DNA from: a candidate division LCP-89 bacterium B3_LCP
Lineage (GTDB): Bacteria; Electryoneota; B3-LCP
DNA: 64,000 bases
Direction: 5' to 3'
NCBI GenBank assembly: GCA_005223185.1
Contig: NJBN01000002.1
Location: 124,001-188,000, forward strand
Shown here: piece after piece, positions 1 to 9,109 of the stretch
Layout of the letters: every line of letters starts with the position of its first letter
Numbering within the stretch: the first letter of the stretch is position 1
The notes under the pieces: model-generated
What the model was told of the DNA's origin: nothing
The model's input: the letters and a program-made list of their open reading frames with translations, nothing else
Database searches by the model: none
Position numbers and translations under genes: made by a program

Positions 1-55
1 GACTCTCGAAAAACCGATCGAACGGGTACAAACTGGCGGTAGCCGCCCGGGCGCT

Positions 56-1042
56 GTGAAACCTTCAGGTGAAAGAGTCTTCATCACCTGGCTTCCCTTT
101 TCCAGCCGCAGTGAAACTCTGGCTAAGAGCTTCGGCGCTGTATCGGTATATTTTGGCTATCTGGCTGGCGGTAACAACTTATTGAAGATCGCTCTTCGCT
201 ATCTGTTGATGACAATTCATACTATCGGTTTCGTCCTGTCCCGAAAACCGAAATTGGTTTACGTGATGAATCAGCCAGTGTTTCTACCGCTGACACTCTT
301 TCTCCTGTCGCGAATAATGCGAGTGAAATACGTCATAGATTCGCATTCCGGTCTCTTTAATAAGAAGGAGTGGCAGTGGGCGCTGCCACTGATGAAATAT
401 GCCTACCGGCATTCGCTTTTTTCCATTGTGACCAACAAGAACCACTGCAATTTGGTTGAATCCTGGGGTGCAAAGGCAGAGATCTTGGGCGCTTTGACCG
501 TCGGGGAAGAAGAGGTCGTACCCTTCAACAGGGTAGATGATCCCAGCATGGTGGTAATAGGCACTTTCGCTTCCGATGAACCCTTAGAAGAAATATTGGA
601 AGCATGTCAAAAACTCCCGCATGTCAAGTTTTACGTCACAGGAGCACTGAAAAAAGCTCCCCCGGAATTGATCTCCAGCGCCCCCGAAAATGTCATCTTT
701 ACGGACTTCATTTCCAGACCTGAATATGTCGGTTTAGTCCGGGCGATGGATGCGGCTATTATACTGGTAACGCACGATGACGTGATGCAGAGAGGAGCTT
801 ATGAAGCTATGTCCTGGGGAGTACCGATTATCACTTCCGATTGGCTTATCTTACGGGAGAGCTTCACTAAAGGCACGATGTTTGTAGATAATACGCCCGC
901 AGCCATCGCAGGGGCTGTAAACCAGTTACTGGAAAACCCAGACCACTATAAGAATGAAATAGACCAGTTACGTCGTGAGAGAGCTGATAACTGGGATAGA
1001 AATATAGAGCGTATCAACGCTTATACGGAAAAAAACCTTTAA
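56..1042 (+). CDS. GT4-like glycosyltransferase, possibly 5'-truncated by window edge
   Basis: Probable GT-B fold glycosyltransferase of surface polysaccharide synthesis. The C-terminal half has the donor-binding pattern of family 4: a strand-helix segment ending in AAIILVTHDD, then RGAYEAMSWGVPIITSDW around residues 235-265, where E and the GVP turn are typical of nucleotide-sugar binding. The N-terminal half has a hydrophobic helix near residues 45-65. The GTG at 56 is the first start in frame, but the frame is open back to the left edge, so the true start may lie upstream. The next gene, a nucleotide-sugar dehydrogenase, follows after 22 bases, which suggests one operon. Acceptor and sugar are unknown. 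Confidence 0.75.
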   Translation: MKPSGERVFITWLPFSSRSETLAKSFGAVSVYFGYLAGGNNLLKIALRYLLMTIHTIGFVLSRKPKLVYVMNQPVFLPLTLFLLSRIMRVKYVIDSHSGLFNKKEWQWALPLMKYAYRHSLFSIVTNKNHCNLVESWGAKAEILGALTVGEEEVVPFNRVDDPSMVVIGTFASDEPLEEILEACQKLPHVKFYVTGALKKAPPELISSAPENVIFTDFISRPEYVGLVRAMDAAIILVTHDDVMQRGAYEAMSWGVPIITSDWLILRESFTKGTMFVDNTPAAIAGAVNQLLENPDHYKNEIDQLRRERADNWDRNIERINAYTEKNL

Positions 1043-1064
1043 CCAGAGGCTGTCGGAGATAAAT

Positions 1065-2366
1065 ATGAACATTTCTGTATTTGGCCTGGGCTACGTTGGC
1101 TGTGTTTCCGCCGCCTGTTTCGCCAAACTTGGACATAAAGTGATCGGTGTGGACGTCAATCCGGAAAAAGTACGTCTTATAAATGAGGGTAAGTCCACCA
1201 TCATTGAAAACGAAATCGGTGATATTGTCCGGGAGACGGTCGGGAGTGGGCAGCTTTCTGCCACCGAATCCACTGAAGAAGCGATTCTGGCGTCCGATAT
1301 CAGCCTTATATGCGTGGGGACCCCGTCGAATGAAAACGGCAGCCTTAATCTAAAATACGTCGAAAGTTGTGCCACCGCCATCGGTGAAGCGCTGGCAAAA
1401 CGAAATGGGTATCACGTAGTGGTTAATCGTTCAACCATGCTCCCTGAATCGATGAGAAACACAGTCATACCCGCATTAGAAGCGGGTTCCGGGAAAGTAG
1501 CCGGTTCCGACTTCGGGGTGTGCATAAATCCTGAATTCCTTCGCGAAGCAACTTCCGTTCGGGATTTTCACAATCCCCCCTATACTGTTATAGGAGCGTT
1601 AAATCAGCGCTCAGCGGATTTCTTCGCTCCGGTTTACGATGCCATAGATGCGCCGGTTCTGAAAGTCCCCATCGAAGTCGCCGAGATGATCAAATATGCG
1701 TCGAATTCATACCACGCCTTGAAGATATGTTTTGCCAACGAAGTTGGCAGACTCTGCAAATCAGCAGGCGTTGATTCACACCTACTGATGGATATATTCT
1801 GTAAAGATGATAAATTAAACACCTCAAAGGCTTATTTGAAGCCGGGATTCGCCTTCGGAGGATCTTGCCTGCCGAAAGATGTGCGAGCATTAAGTTACTA
1901 CGCGCGTTCAGTTGACCAGGAAGTCCCCGTCCTTGAGTCCTTAATACCCAGCAACAAGGTGCATCTTAATGAAGCGATCAAGATGATAACGCGGGGGGGA
2001 CGCAGGTCAGTAGGCATGCTGGGTCTAGCCTTTAAATCCGGCACTGATGATTTGCGAGAGAGCCCGCTGGTTTCGCTGGTGGAATACTTGATTGGGAGGG
2101 GTTTTCCCGTAAAAATATTTGACGCCAATGTGAGGATTTCATCCTTATTCGGCGCCAACCGGCAGTTCATCGAGAGCGAAATCCCTCACATAGACAAGCT
2201 TATGGTTGATGATTTAGGAGAATTAGTTTCCTTTGCCGATATCCTGGTAGTTGGACAGAAATCGATAGATCTACACGGATTTGATCTAAACGGGAAGGAA
2301 GTTATAGAACTCGACAGAATGAGTGAGAAACCAGCCGATGCTGAAGTACAGGGCATCTGCTGGTGA
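1065..2366 (+). CDS. algD: GDP-mannose 6-dehydrogenase (AlgD type)
   Basis: NAD-dependent four-electron oxidation of a nucleotide sugar to its uronate, most likely GDP-mannose to GDP-mannuronate in the cytoplasm. Residues 1-30 carry the Rossmann motif GLGYVG and the acidic ribose-binding D. The catalytic Cys lies in FGGSCLPKD at residue 268, the same number as in Pseudomonas AlgD. The domain linker, the C-terminal domain with FKSGTDDLRESPLV, and the terminal GICW tripeptide-plus-W all match AlgD from memory. Length (433 aa) is close to the 436 aa of AlgD. GDP-Man rather than UDP-Glc specificity is inferred from that overall likeness. It starts at ATG 1065 behind a GGAG-like site and precedes a secreted beta-helix protein. 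Confidence 0.85.
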   Translation: MNISVFGLGYVGCVSAACFAKLGHKVIGVDVNPEKVRLINEGKSTIIENEIGDIVRETVGSGQLSATESTEEAILASDISLICVGTPSNENGSLNLKYVESCATAIGEALAKRNGYHVVVNRSTMLPESMRNTVIPALEAGSGKVAGSDFGVCINPEFLREATSVRDFHNPPYTVIGALNQRSADFFAPVYDAIDAPVLKVPIEVAEMIKYASNSYHALKICFANEVGRLCKSAGVDSHLLMDIFCKDDKLNTSKAYLKPGFAFGGSCLPKDVRALSYYARSVDQEVPVLESLIPSNKVHLNEAIKMITRGGRRSVGMLGLAFKSGTDDLRESPLVSLVEYLIGRGFPVKIFDANVRISSLFGANRQFIESEIPHIDKLMVDDLGELVSFADILVVGQKSIDLHGFDLNGKEVIELDRMSEKPADAEVQGICW

Positions 2367-2402
2367 CGAAAATACGATGTGAATTAACTTGGAGATTTAC
2401 AG

Positions 2403-3953
2403 ATGAAGAAGATGATGGCAGCACTGGCAGCGCTGATCATGATCTCAGGAACGGTTCAAGCCGCTGATTGGTACGTTGATTGGAACAGTGGCAGCAACGG
2501 TGCTAACGGATCTCAAGCAAACCCCTGGCAAACGCTGAATTATGCGTTGAACCAGGGAAGTATTGTAGAACCCGGGGATACCATCTGGTTGCGCGGTGGT
2601 ACTTACATTGAAGATGTAGTGCTTGACTGGGGAGACGTCGTCAACGGAACTACTGACAATCTCGTAACCATAAGAGCCTACGAAGAGGATACAACTATCG
2701 AAGAGGTAACCCTTCAAGGCAAAATACGCGTATATTCCAATGCTGGTGGACAAGCTTACGGAATAAACCATAGATATATGAACTTCAGGATAACCGGCAG
2801 CGGCGCTGATGCTTACCGGCTTTCCGGAGATAACCCTGACGTAGTAACTGAATTCATCAACATGGAAATGGACAGTTGTCAGGCCAGCGGCATCTACATG
2901 GGTTACGGAAGTAACAACTTCGGTATCCTCAGAGTGCTGGGCTGTGATATCCACCATAATCCGCCGGGTAATATCAACGGTAGTGGAGACGGCAATTCCG
3001 GCATAATATTGTCCGCTAAGGGTCACATAGAAATCGAAGACTGTGCGATTCATAACAACGGCGACCGCCAATTTGCCAGTTTCGAAAACAAGGGGATAAA
3101 CATACAGAACCAGCCCGGCTATACCGGCCATCTGAAACGAAGCTATATCTACGAGAACGTGGAAACCGGTATCGATTGCCCTATCGAGTATGGATTGATC
3201 GAAGACTGCGTATTCTACTATAACGGGATCATGGATACCGTAGAAGTCGGCTGGGGAGAGGAGAACGGCGACTCTAACATATCCCTGCAGAGTTCCGGAC
3301 ACGATATCATCATCAGGCGTTGCCTGATCTACAATTCCGGTCGTTATGGAATCTGCAGCATGTGCGATGATAATGTGATCTACAATTGCACCATAGTGGA
3401 TACTATACCCTACGAAAAGCAGTACTATCAGGCTGACAGAGGCCCTCTGTACTTCGATTCTGCTGCAGAAGGAAACGTTGCCAAGAACAACATAATAGTA
3501 AATTTGATACCATACACAGAAGGCGACGATCCCGATCTGTTCATCGCCATGTTAGCCAGCGACGATGAAATGGGCAATAGTTACACCGGTAATACAATTG
3601 ATCATAACCTGTACTATACCCCTTACCATCCTGATGGTAAGATCGTGAAAATTGCCGGAGGTGGCACCTTCAATCTGCCCGAATTGCAGAGCGCCTGGCC
3701 CTCCACCAACAACGATGATAATTCTCTATCCGAGATGCCGCACTTTACGGATAGATTTAACAACATATATAGTTTAACCGAACTATCACCAGCTATCGAT
3801 TCCGGGACTACCGCGATCACCGGATCGATCTTTATCCCGCCCGATGAATATAGCGGAGACGCTCCCGACATGGGTTATTGGGAGTTAACCGATCCGGGTG
3901 GCGCTCCAGCTCCATCCGAACCACCCTGGCTGGAGCCGCCTATCGGGCAGTAG
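2403..3953 (+). CDS. Secreted right-handed parallel beta-helix protein
   Basis: A 516-aa exported protein. Residues 1-20 form a signal peptide (KK, hydrophobic core, VQA-A cleavage). Then comes the DUF1565-like opening (WYVDWNSG..NPWQTLNYAL..GDTIWLRGGTY) typical of pectate-lyase-fold surface proteins. Residues about 70-370 are short repeats with N/C/D ladders (for example IIIRRCLIYNSGRYGI) expected for beta-helix coils. The C-terminus is Pro-rich (PGGAPAPSEPPW) and, unlike other cargo here, has no NYPNPFN sorting domain. Adjacent algD raises the idea of a polyuronate lyase or epimerase, but the DPHD motif of mannuronan C5-epimerases is absent, so the activity is undetermined. A good GGAG site precedes ATG 2403. 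Confidence 0.75.
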   Translation: MKKMMAALAALIMISGTVQAADWYVDWNSGSNGANGSQANPWQTLNYALNQGSIVEPGDTIWLRGGTYIEDVVLDWGDVVNGTTDNLVTIRAYEEDTTIEEVTLQGKIRVYSNAGGQAYGINHRYMNFRITGSGADAYRLSGDNPDVVTEFINMEMDSCQASGIYMGYGSNNFGILRVLGCDIHHNPPGNINGSGDGNSGIILSAKGHIEIEDCAIHNNGDRQFASFENKGINIQNQPGYTGHLKRSYIYENVETGIDCPIEYGLIEDCVFYYNGIMDTVEVGWGEENGDSNISLQSSGHDIIIRRCLIYNSGRYGICSMCDDNVIYNCTIVDTIPYEKQYYQADRGPLYFDSAAEGNVAKNNIIVNLIPYTEGDDPDLFIAMLASDDEMGNSYTGNTIDHNLYYTPYHPDGKIVKIAGGGTFNLPELQSAWPSTNNDDNSLSEMPHFTDRFNNIYSLTELSPAIDSGTTAITGSIFIPPDEYSGDAPDMGYWELTDPGGAPAPSEPPWLEPPIGQ

Positions 3954-3961
3954 ATTTCAAA

Positions 3962-3998
3962 CGGATGCGCGGTTACCCCCATACTAACCGTGCATCCG
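3962..3998 (+). terminator. Strong stem-loop after the beta-helix gene
   Basis: Inverted repeat with CGGATGC (3962-3968) pairing to GCATCCG (3992-3998), and an inner CGGTTA/TAACCG pair inside the same stem. It lies ten bases after the stop codon. No T-run follows, so it may be an mRNA-stabilising or attenuating hairpin rather than a classical intrinsic terminator. Confidence 0.45.
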
Positions 3999-4048
3999 CA
4001 ATTAGTAGAATTATTGGGTTAATTGGTATTGACGAAAGAGCCTAAAAA

Positions 4049-5035
4049 ATGAAACTCGTCGTTCAGATCCCGTGCTTGAACGAAGAAGAGCACCTCCCTG
4101 GTACAATCGCCGACGTCCCCCGCGAAATCCCCGGCGTTGATGAAGTCCAGATATTGGTGATTGATGACGGCAGCATTGACGATACTTCCGGTGTTGCCCA
4201 ACGTTCCGGCGCTGATCGTATTGTCCGTTTCCGCAAGAAACATGGTTTAGCCACTGCTTTCAAGACCGGCTTGGATATTGCCCTGGCGATGGGAGCTGAC
4301 ATTATTGTCAACACAGACGCCGATAACCAGTACAAAGGCAGTGACATTCCCCGCCTGATTGAACCCATCTTAAATGGCAAAGCGAACATGGTGATAGGGA
4401 CGCGAAATATCTCCGCAATCGGGGATTTTTCCGTTTTGAAGAAGTTCCTGCAAAAGCTGGGATCGGCAGTCATGCGCATCGTCAGCCAGACCAGAATCCC
4501 CGATGCGACGTCCGGGTTTCGCGCTTATGACCGTCGGGCAGCTCTCAATTTAAACGTAATATCTATCTTTACCTACACCCTGGAGACCATAATCCAGGCG
4601 GGTAAGAAGAATTTCGCCATTCATCATGTACCCGTGGAAGTCAACGAACGACGCAGAGAATCGCGCCTTTTTCGCAGCACGCCTATCTATATTAAACGTT
4701 CACTTGCTACCATACTACGCATCTTCGTAACTTACGAACCGCTGCGCGCATTCTTCTACTTAGGCACTTTGATATTCTCTTTGGGACTGCTGTTGGGAAT
4801 GCGATTCCTGTATTTCTTCCTCAGTGTAGAGGGGCCTACCGGACACATCCAATCTCTGATCTTCATGTCTGTGCTGCTCTTTATCGGCTTTATGCTGTTT
4901 ATGATCGGCTTGGTCGCTGATCTCATTTCAGCTAACCGGCGGCTCATGGAAGATGCAATATTGAGAATGAAACGCCTGGAACTGCAAATGGACACCAGGA
5001 ATAAAGTCTCTGACGGCACTGAGATATTACCTTGA
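4049..5035 (+). CDS. Membrane-anchored GT2 glycosyltransferase (DPM/ArnC-like)
   Basis: Transfers a sugar from a nucleotide donor, probably to polyprenyl phosphate or a lipid-linked glycan on the cytoplasmic membrane face. Residues 1-110 contain the family-2 GT-A motifs: the opening IPCLNEEEHLPGT, VIDDGSIDDT (donor binding), and NTDADNQY (the DxD metal site near residue 90). Two hydrophobic segments at about 232-260 and 268-292 are membrane anchors, as in ArnC/DPM3-type enzymes. The stop overlaps the TTG start of the next glycosyltransferase (TTGA), indicating translational coupling. Confidence 0.85.
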   Translation: MKLVVQIPCLNEEEHLPGTIADVPREIPGVDEVQILVIDDGSIDDTSGVAQRSGADRIVRFRKKHGLATAFKTGLDIALAMGADIIVNTDADNQYKGSDIPRLIEPILNGKANMVIGTRNISAIGDFSVLKKFLQKLGSAVMRIVSQTRIPDATSGFRAYDRRAALNLNVISIFTYTLETIIQAGKKNFAIHHVPVEVNERRRESRLFRSTPIYIKRSLATILRIFVTYEPLRAFFYLGTLIFSLGLLLGMRFLYFFLSVEGPTGHIQSLIFMSVLLFIGFMLFMIGLVADLISANRRLMEDAILRMKRLELQMDTRNKVSDGTEILP

Positions 5036-6156
5036 AAATTGTTTTCATTAGTCCTACTTTCCCATTAAGGGGCGGAATAGCGCGCTACGGTACCTATCTT
5101 CTCAATGCATTAAAAGAACGGCACAACTGCTTGGGGATAGGATTTAAGAAGCTTTATCCATCACTGCTCTTTCCGGGTAAGAGCCAACTTGAACGAAGCG
5201 CTATACCCACTGATGGAACTGAAGTTTTAAGAATCCTGCACTATGGACGCCCCGGGACATGGATCAAGGCGTTCAGAGAAATAAAAAACTTCCAGCCGGA
5301 TTGTGTCATCATTACCTGGTGGGTACCCTTCTGGGCGATCCATCTGGGTTGGTTAGCCAGGGCGTTAGCGCCGATTTGCCCGGTGATTTTCCTGTGCCAT
5401 AATGTTCTACCCCACGAACAGCGGCGGTTTGATGCCAAGCTGATCCACTGGGCATTGAGACCCGGTCATGGTTATATTGTTCATAGCGAGGATAACCGAT
5501 CCCAACTGTTGGACTGGTTCCCTCAAGCCAAGGTAATTCGCCGTGAACATCCGATATACGAACTCGTAGGGCAGAGAGGACTATCACGGGAAAAAGCCCG
5601 CAAATCGCTGAAAATCAGCGGGCGAATGCTCCTCTTCTTCGGCTTGATTAGGCCTTATAAGGGGTTGGACGTTGCCATAGAAGCCTTTTCTGAGTTAGGT
5701 CCCCAATATAATGATCTGAAACTCTGGGTAGCAGGTGAATTCTGGGAAGATGGTGCTCGTTATCGCAGCTTGATCGAAAAGTATGGTCTTCAAAATCGCG
5801 TTATCATAGAACCGGGTTACTTTTCAGATGAAGATCTCGCTGAGCGTATCTGCGCCAGTGATGGCGTTATTCTGCCTTATAAATCGGCTACAGGGAGTGG
5901 CGTACTTGCCAACGCCTTCGCCATGGACCGCCCCGTAATTGCCACCCGCGTGGGTTGTTTCAAGGAGATGGTGCAGCCGGATGTAAACGGCGTTCTCTGC
6001 GAACCGGATAATGCTGAAAGCTTAGCCACGGCTATCGAAGATTTCTTCTCTGGAGAAGGTCCCGGACGCTTTGATGAAGGGATACAGGAGGCGAAGAATA
6101 AATTCACCTGGGACGCCATCGTAGATGCTGCTATGGAGCTGACCGGACATGGGTAA
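5032..6156 (+). CDS. GT4 glycosyltransferase
   Basis: Retaining GT-B glycosyltransferase of 374 aa. The N-terminus (VFISPTFPLRGGIARYGTYL) has the GG acceptor-domain loop. The C-terminal domain has FFGLIRPYKGLDVAIEAF around residue 200 (the GxxxxxKG donor site) and LPYKSATGSGVLANAFAMDRPVIAT near residue 285. The second of these is an unusual form of the EGfG..lEAma motif, with S/G in place of the usual catalytic E, as seen in some GT4 subfamilies. The TTG start at 5032 overlaps the previous stop. The next gene's ATG lies inside its last eight bases, so the run is tightly coupled. Confidence 0.85.
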   Translation: MKIVFISPTFPLRGGIARYGTYLLNALKERHNCLGIGFKKLYPSLLFPGKSQLERSAIPTDGTEVLRILHYGRPGTWIKAFREIKNFQPDCVIITWWVPFWAIHLGWLARALAPICPVIFLCHNVLPHEQRRFDAKLIHWALRPGHGYIVHSEDNRSQLLDWFPQAKVIRREHPIYELVGQRGLSREKARKSLKISGRMLLFFGLIRPYKGLDVAIEAFSELGPQYNDLKLWVAGEFWEDGARYRSLIEKYGLQNRVIIEPGYFSDEDLAERICASDGVILPYKSATGSGVLANAFAMDRPVIATRVGCFKEMVQPDVNGVLCEPDNAESLATAIEDFFSGEGPGRFDEGIQEAKNKFTWDAIVDAAMELTGHG

Positions 6157-7129
6157 ATGGCTGGTAACAGGAGCGACCGGATTTATCGGCGGGCAAATAG
6201 CCAGATACCTGGTTCAGAAAGAGATAGACATCCGTCTTCTGGTGCGTAAGCCTGAGAAACTGTCTGATGATCTGAAATCCACCGCGGACGTTATCCAGGG
6301 AGACTTAACTGATTCAGGTTCGCTCGACCCCGCCTTTGCGGATGTGGAAGTTATCATCAACGCAGCCGGTTTGCTGGGACTGTGGGGCAATACCTATAAT
6401 CAGCTTTTCAAAGTTAATGCAAAGGGTGTGGAAAACCTCATCACCGCTTCGTTCAAGAATGGAGTGAAACGGTTTATTCACTTAAGTGCAGGAGGCGTCA
6501 CAGGTCCTGTGGGCGCCGACGCGGTTGACGAATCATATCCGCCACAGCCTGTAACTGACTACGAAAAAACCAAGTGGGCAGGGGAAAAACAGGCGCTTGG
6601 TATAGCGCACCAGCGTGATCTCAACTTGCTGGTTCTGCGTCCCACTTTTACTTATGGACCGGGTGATCCTCATAAACTGAATCTCTTCCGCGCCGTTAAA
6701 AAGGGCATGTTTGCCTTCATCGGTGATGGATCATCAACCGTGCATCCGGTTTACGTTACCGATCTTGTAGAAGCCGTGTACACTGCTGCGCATTCGGAAA
6801 AAAAAGGGAGGGCATATATAATCGGCGGCGAGAGACCAATCACAAAGAAAGAACTCATCTTCGGGATCGCTGATTGCTTAGGCGTTCGGCGGCCCTCACT
6901 CAAGATTCCAACCCCAGTGGCGAATGCGCTGGCTAAAGGATGTGAAACGGCAGCGAGAATTATCCCTTTCACACCGCCCTTGACGCGTTCCCGCGTTATG
7001 GCGTTATCATGTAATTGGGGATATTCCATAGAAGCAGCCCGAATTGATTTAGGTTACAATCCGAAGGTGGATCTATCTGAAGGTTTGCGCCGCACAATAG
7101 GGTGGTATCGGGAGCATGGATGGCTGTAG
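6149..7129 (+). CDS. NAD-dependent epimerase/dehydratase (extended SDR)
   Basis: Extended short-chain dehydrogenase of 326 aa. The N-terminus has VTGATGFIGGQIA (GxxGxxG NAD site). D/V residues near 50 (QGDLTD) and NAAGLLG are the usual nucleotide-contact strands. The YEKTK motif near residue 145 supplies the catalytic Tyr and Lys, and the Ser of the triad is in HLSAGG. The substrate is probably a sugar nucleotide or lipid-linked sugar; the sequence also recalls HpnA-like and 3-beta-HSD-like members, so the exact substrate is open. It overlaps both neighbours by about ten bases. Confidence 0.8.
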   Translation: MGKWLVTGATGFIGGQIARYLVQKEIDIRLLVRKPEKLSDDLKSTADVIQGDLTDSGSLDPAFADVEVIINAAGLLGLWGNTYNQLFKVNAKGVENLITASFKNGVKRFIHLSAGGVTGPVGADAVDESYPPQPVTDYEKTKWAGEKQALGIAHQRDLNLLVLRPTFTYGPGDPHKLNLFRAVKKGMFAFIGDGSSTVHPVYVTDLVEAVYTAAHSEKKGRAYIIGGERPITKKELIFGIADCLGVRRPSLKIPTPVANALAKGCETAARIIPFTPPLTRSRVMALSCNWGYSIEAARIDLGYNPKVDLSEGLRRTIGWYREHGWL

Positions 7130-7926
7130 CTACTGATCTGCCGGTGGAAGTTGAAGTTTTCGGCGTTACCTATGAAAGATACGCACTTGCTAAGCTCTTC
7201 AGGCGGCTTGTCTGCAAATACTCTATTAAAACGGTCATTGAAATACCGGCTTCAGGAGCCAAGGCAATGCCGTCCCTTTATTCGTTAGGATTTGCTCTGG
7301 CTGGTTGTAGCGTTACTTTAGTAGATGCGGAAGCAGAAGGATTGGCGATTTGGAAGAAGTTGGGACTGGATGAAAGGCTAGAAACGGTATCCAGTGAAGA
7401 ACTATCCGGACTAAAAGATGACCACCGTACCTGGGATCTCGCCTGGAACTTTGCCGTTCTACCCAACCAGGAACAGCCTGAACGCCTTATCGAGCTTATG
7501 AAGAGCTGCAGTTCCGCCTATCTCATGTTCATAAATGTGAACCGTTTCAATGTGGGCTTTTTCATGCACAGGACTGTGCATCGCTTGTGGAAGATCCCCT
7601 GGACACACGGGGCGATCAGTTTCTTTTCGCCTTATAAAACCAAGCGATTCATGCGGAGAAATGGCGTAAAAGGGATCGATTGGGGAGTGGTTGATTGTCC
7701 GCCCTGGCCCGATTCGCCCGGATTTCGAGACCTTCGGTTGCACCGCATGGAAGATAAACCCCATACCTGGTCCTGTCCTTACAGCGAATATATTACAAAA
7801 AGTGAATTCCCAGCGTGGATGAAGTGGGTTTATGCAGGTGAACGGTTGCCGCTGCCAGCGATATTGAAACTGCCCTATTCACATCTCTATTATGCTATCG
7901 GTCAGGTGCAGGATGAAATCTCTTAG
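7120..7926 (+). CDS. Methyltransferase-like protein of unknown substrate
   Basis: A 268-aa cytosolic protein with a weak class I SAM-methyltransferase layout. Residues 30-60 resemble motif I (TVIEIPASGAKAMPSL, with the glycine-rich loop poorly kept), followed by an acidic strand end (VTLVDAE) and a motif-IV-like WDLAWNFAVLPNQ. The C-terminal half is Trp- and Pro-rich and not recognised. I chose ATG 7120, with GGGAG six bases upstream; GTG 7102 would add six residues. It sits between an SDR and a pyruvyl transferase, so it probably modifies the glycan. Because motif I is degenerate, a non-catalytic fold relative is possible. Confidence 0.5.
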   Translation: MAVATDLPVEVEVFGVTYERYALAKLFRRLVCKYSIKTVIEIPASGAKAMPSLYSLGFALAGCSVTLVDAEAEGLAIWKKLGLDERLETVSSEELSGLKDDHRTWDLAWNFAVLPNQEQPERLIELMKSCSSAYLMFINVNRFNVGFFMHRTVHRLWKIPWTHGAISFFSPYKTKRFMRRNGVKGIDWGVVDCPPWPDSPGFRDLRLHRMEDKPHTWSCPYSEYITKSEFPAWMKWVYAGERLPLPAILKLPYSHLYYAIGQVQDEIS

Positions 7927-9097
7927 CGAACTGAAAATCTTAATTGATAGAATCCCCTTCGCAGAAGGCAACTTAGGTGAAGAAGCTATATTGGCTTCAC
8001 TGCTGCAGGATTTGAAGGAATGCGGTGTTACTGACGTTTCCGTCATCAGCAATATGCCTGATAGAACCCGGTCGAGGCATGGAAGTTCAATCAAAGTCAT
8101 AACTGATAAACCCGGGAATTGGGCTGCTTTTCCCGCCCAGGTAAAGCGTGCGGATATTTTAATCTGGGGTGGGGGACACATGCTGCAGGATCGTTCCAGT
8201 CAGCTCTACATACCCTGCGTTGTCAGAAACCTGATGCTGGCGAAAATTATGCGCATTCCCCGCTTTATCTATGCTCCCGGTATGGGACCGGTGGTCAACC
8301 ATCTGGGGAGATCCCTGTCGGCAGCAGCCATCAAGGGTTCCCGGGAGATAGTTATAAGGGATGACTCTTCCGCAGGATTTTTAAATTCAATTGGAATCCA
8401 GCGTTTTCACAAAACCGCAGATCCGGTTTTCAGCCTTAAAACAGATGCCGACGATCTGCCACCTCCGGATAACGATCACCCTGTTGTGGGGTTTGCCCCC
8501 CGGAGACTTTTCTATCGTAAAGGTAGTATCATACCTGTCAAATGGCAGTTGGGAAGTAGTGCTGACCAGAATCCCGAGTTTGAACGATTCGTCCGGGAAA
8601 CTGCATCTGCTTGTGATCAGTTAATTGAGAAGCGGAAGACTGAAATTATACTATTACCAATGGACCTGGGACCCAATCCCCGTGATGATCTGATTTGCAA
8701 GCAGATATTTCAGAATGTGAAGAATAAAGAAAACGTATCTATCATCGATAATGATCCACCCCTGAACGATTTTATCAAAATATTGGGATCGCTCGATCTA
8801 CTGGTGAGCGCTCGCCTGCACGGTATTATCATGAGCCTCCGCTTTGGGTTGCCCTTCATCGGCATCGATTCCGATGGCAAAATAGCCCAAATGGCGGGCA
8901 TGGTAGACTGCCATGGCCGGGTGATAAAAGATAAACAATTCAGCGCGGAAAACTTCTGCGATTTAGCCTTGCAAACGCTTGGTCAAGGTTCATCACTGCG
9001 TCAGGAACTTCGTAATAAAGGCAAAATACTGCGTGATCGCGCCCGCGACAACCGCTTGATACTCAATAGATGTTTAGGAGAAATAGCGCGCAATTAA
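7913..9097 (+). CDS. Polysaccharide pyruvyl transferase family protein
   Basis: Likely transfers pyruvate from PEP onto a sugar of the surface glycan as a ketal (CsaB/WcaK family). Visible family marks are the N-terminal NLGEEAIL helix start, ADILIWGGGHMLQD near residue 80, APGMGPV, and IVIRDDSSAGFL (the R-D-S motif). Near the C-terminus come VSARLHGIIMSLRFGLPFIGI, with the conserved R-H pair, and the closing D-GKI. The frame is open from 7892, but ATG 7913 sits just behind GCAGG and leaves a 14-base overlap with the upstream gene. The length of 394 aa is normal for the family. Confidence 0.85.
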   Translation: MKSLSELKILIDRIPFAEGNLGEEAILASLLQDLKECGVTDVSVISNMPDRTRSRHGSSIKVITDKPGNWAAFPAQVKRADILIWGGGHMLQDRSSQLYIPCVVRNLMLAKIMRIPRFIYAPGMGPVVNHLGRSLSAAAIKGSREIVIRDDSSAGFLNSIGIQRFHKTADPVFSLKTDADDLPPPDNDHPVVGFAPRRLFYRKGSIIPVKWQLGSSADQNPEFERFVRETASACDQLIEKRKTEIILLPMDLGPNPRDDLICKQIFQNVKNKENVSIIDNDPPLNDFIKILGSLDLLVSARLHGIIMSLRFGLPFIGIDSDGKIAQMAGMVDCHGRVIKDKQFSAENFCDLALQTLGQGSSLRQELRNKGKILRDRARDNRLILNRCLGEIARN

Positions 9098-9109
9098 CGC
9101 TCAGTTGTC

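Noticed and set aside
2445-3302. Long minus-strand frame (285 codons) opposite the beta-helix gene
   Set aside because: The plus strand encodes a signal peptide and coherent beta-helix repeats; the antisense product is Val/Ile/Ser-biased and unrecognisable, as expected of a shadow.
2403-3953. Calling the beta-helix protein an alginate C5-epimerase because it follows algD
   Set aside because: The epimerase DPHD motif is missing and the N-terminal DUF1565-like segment is found in many unrelated surface proteins.
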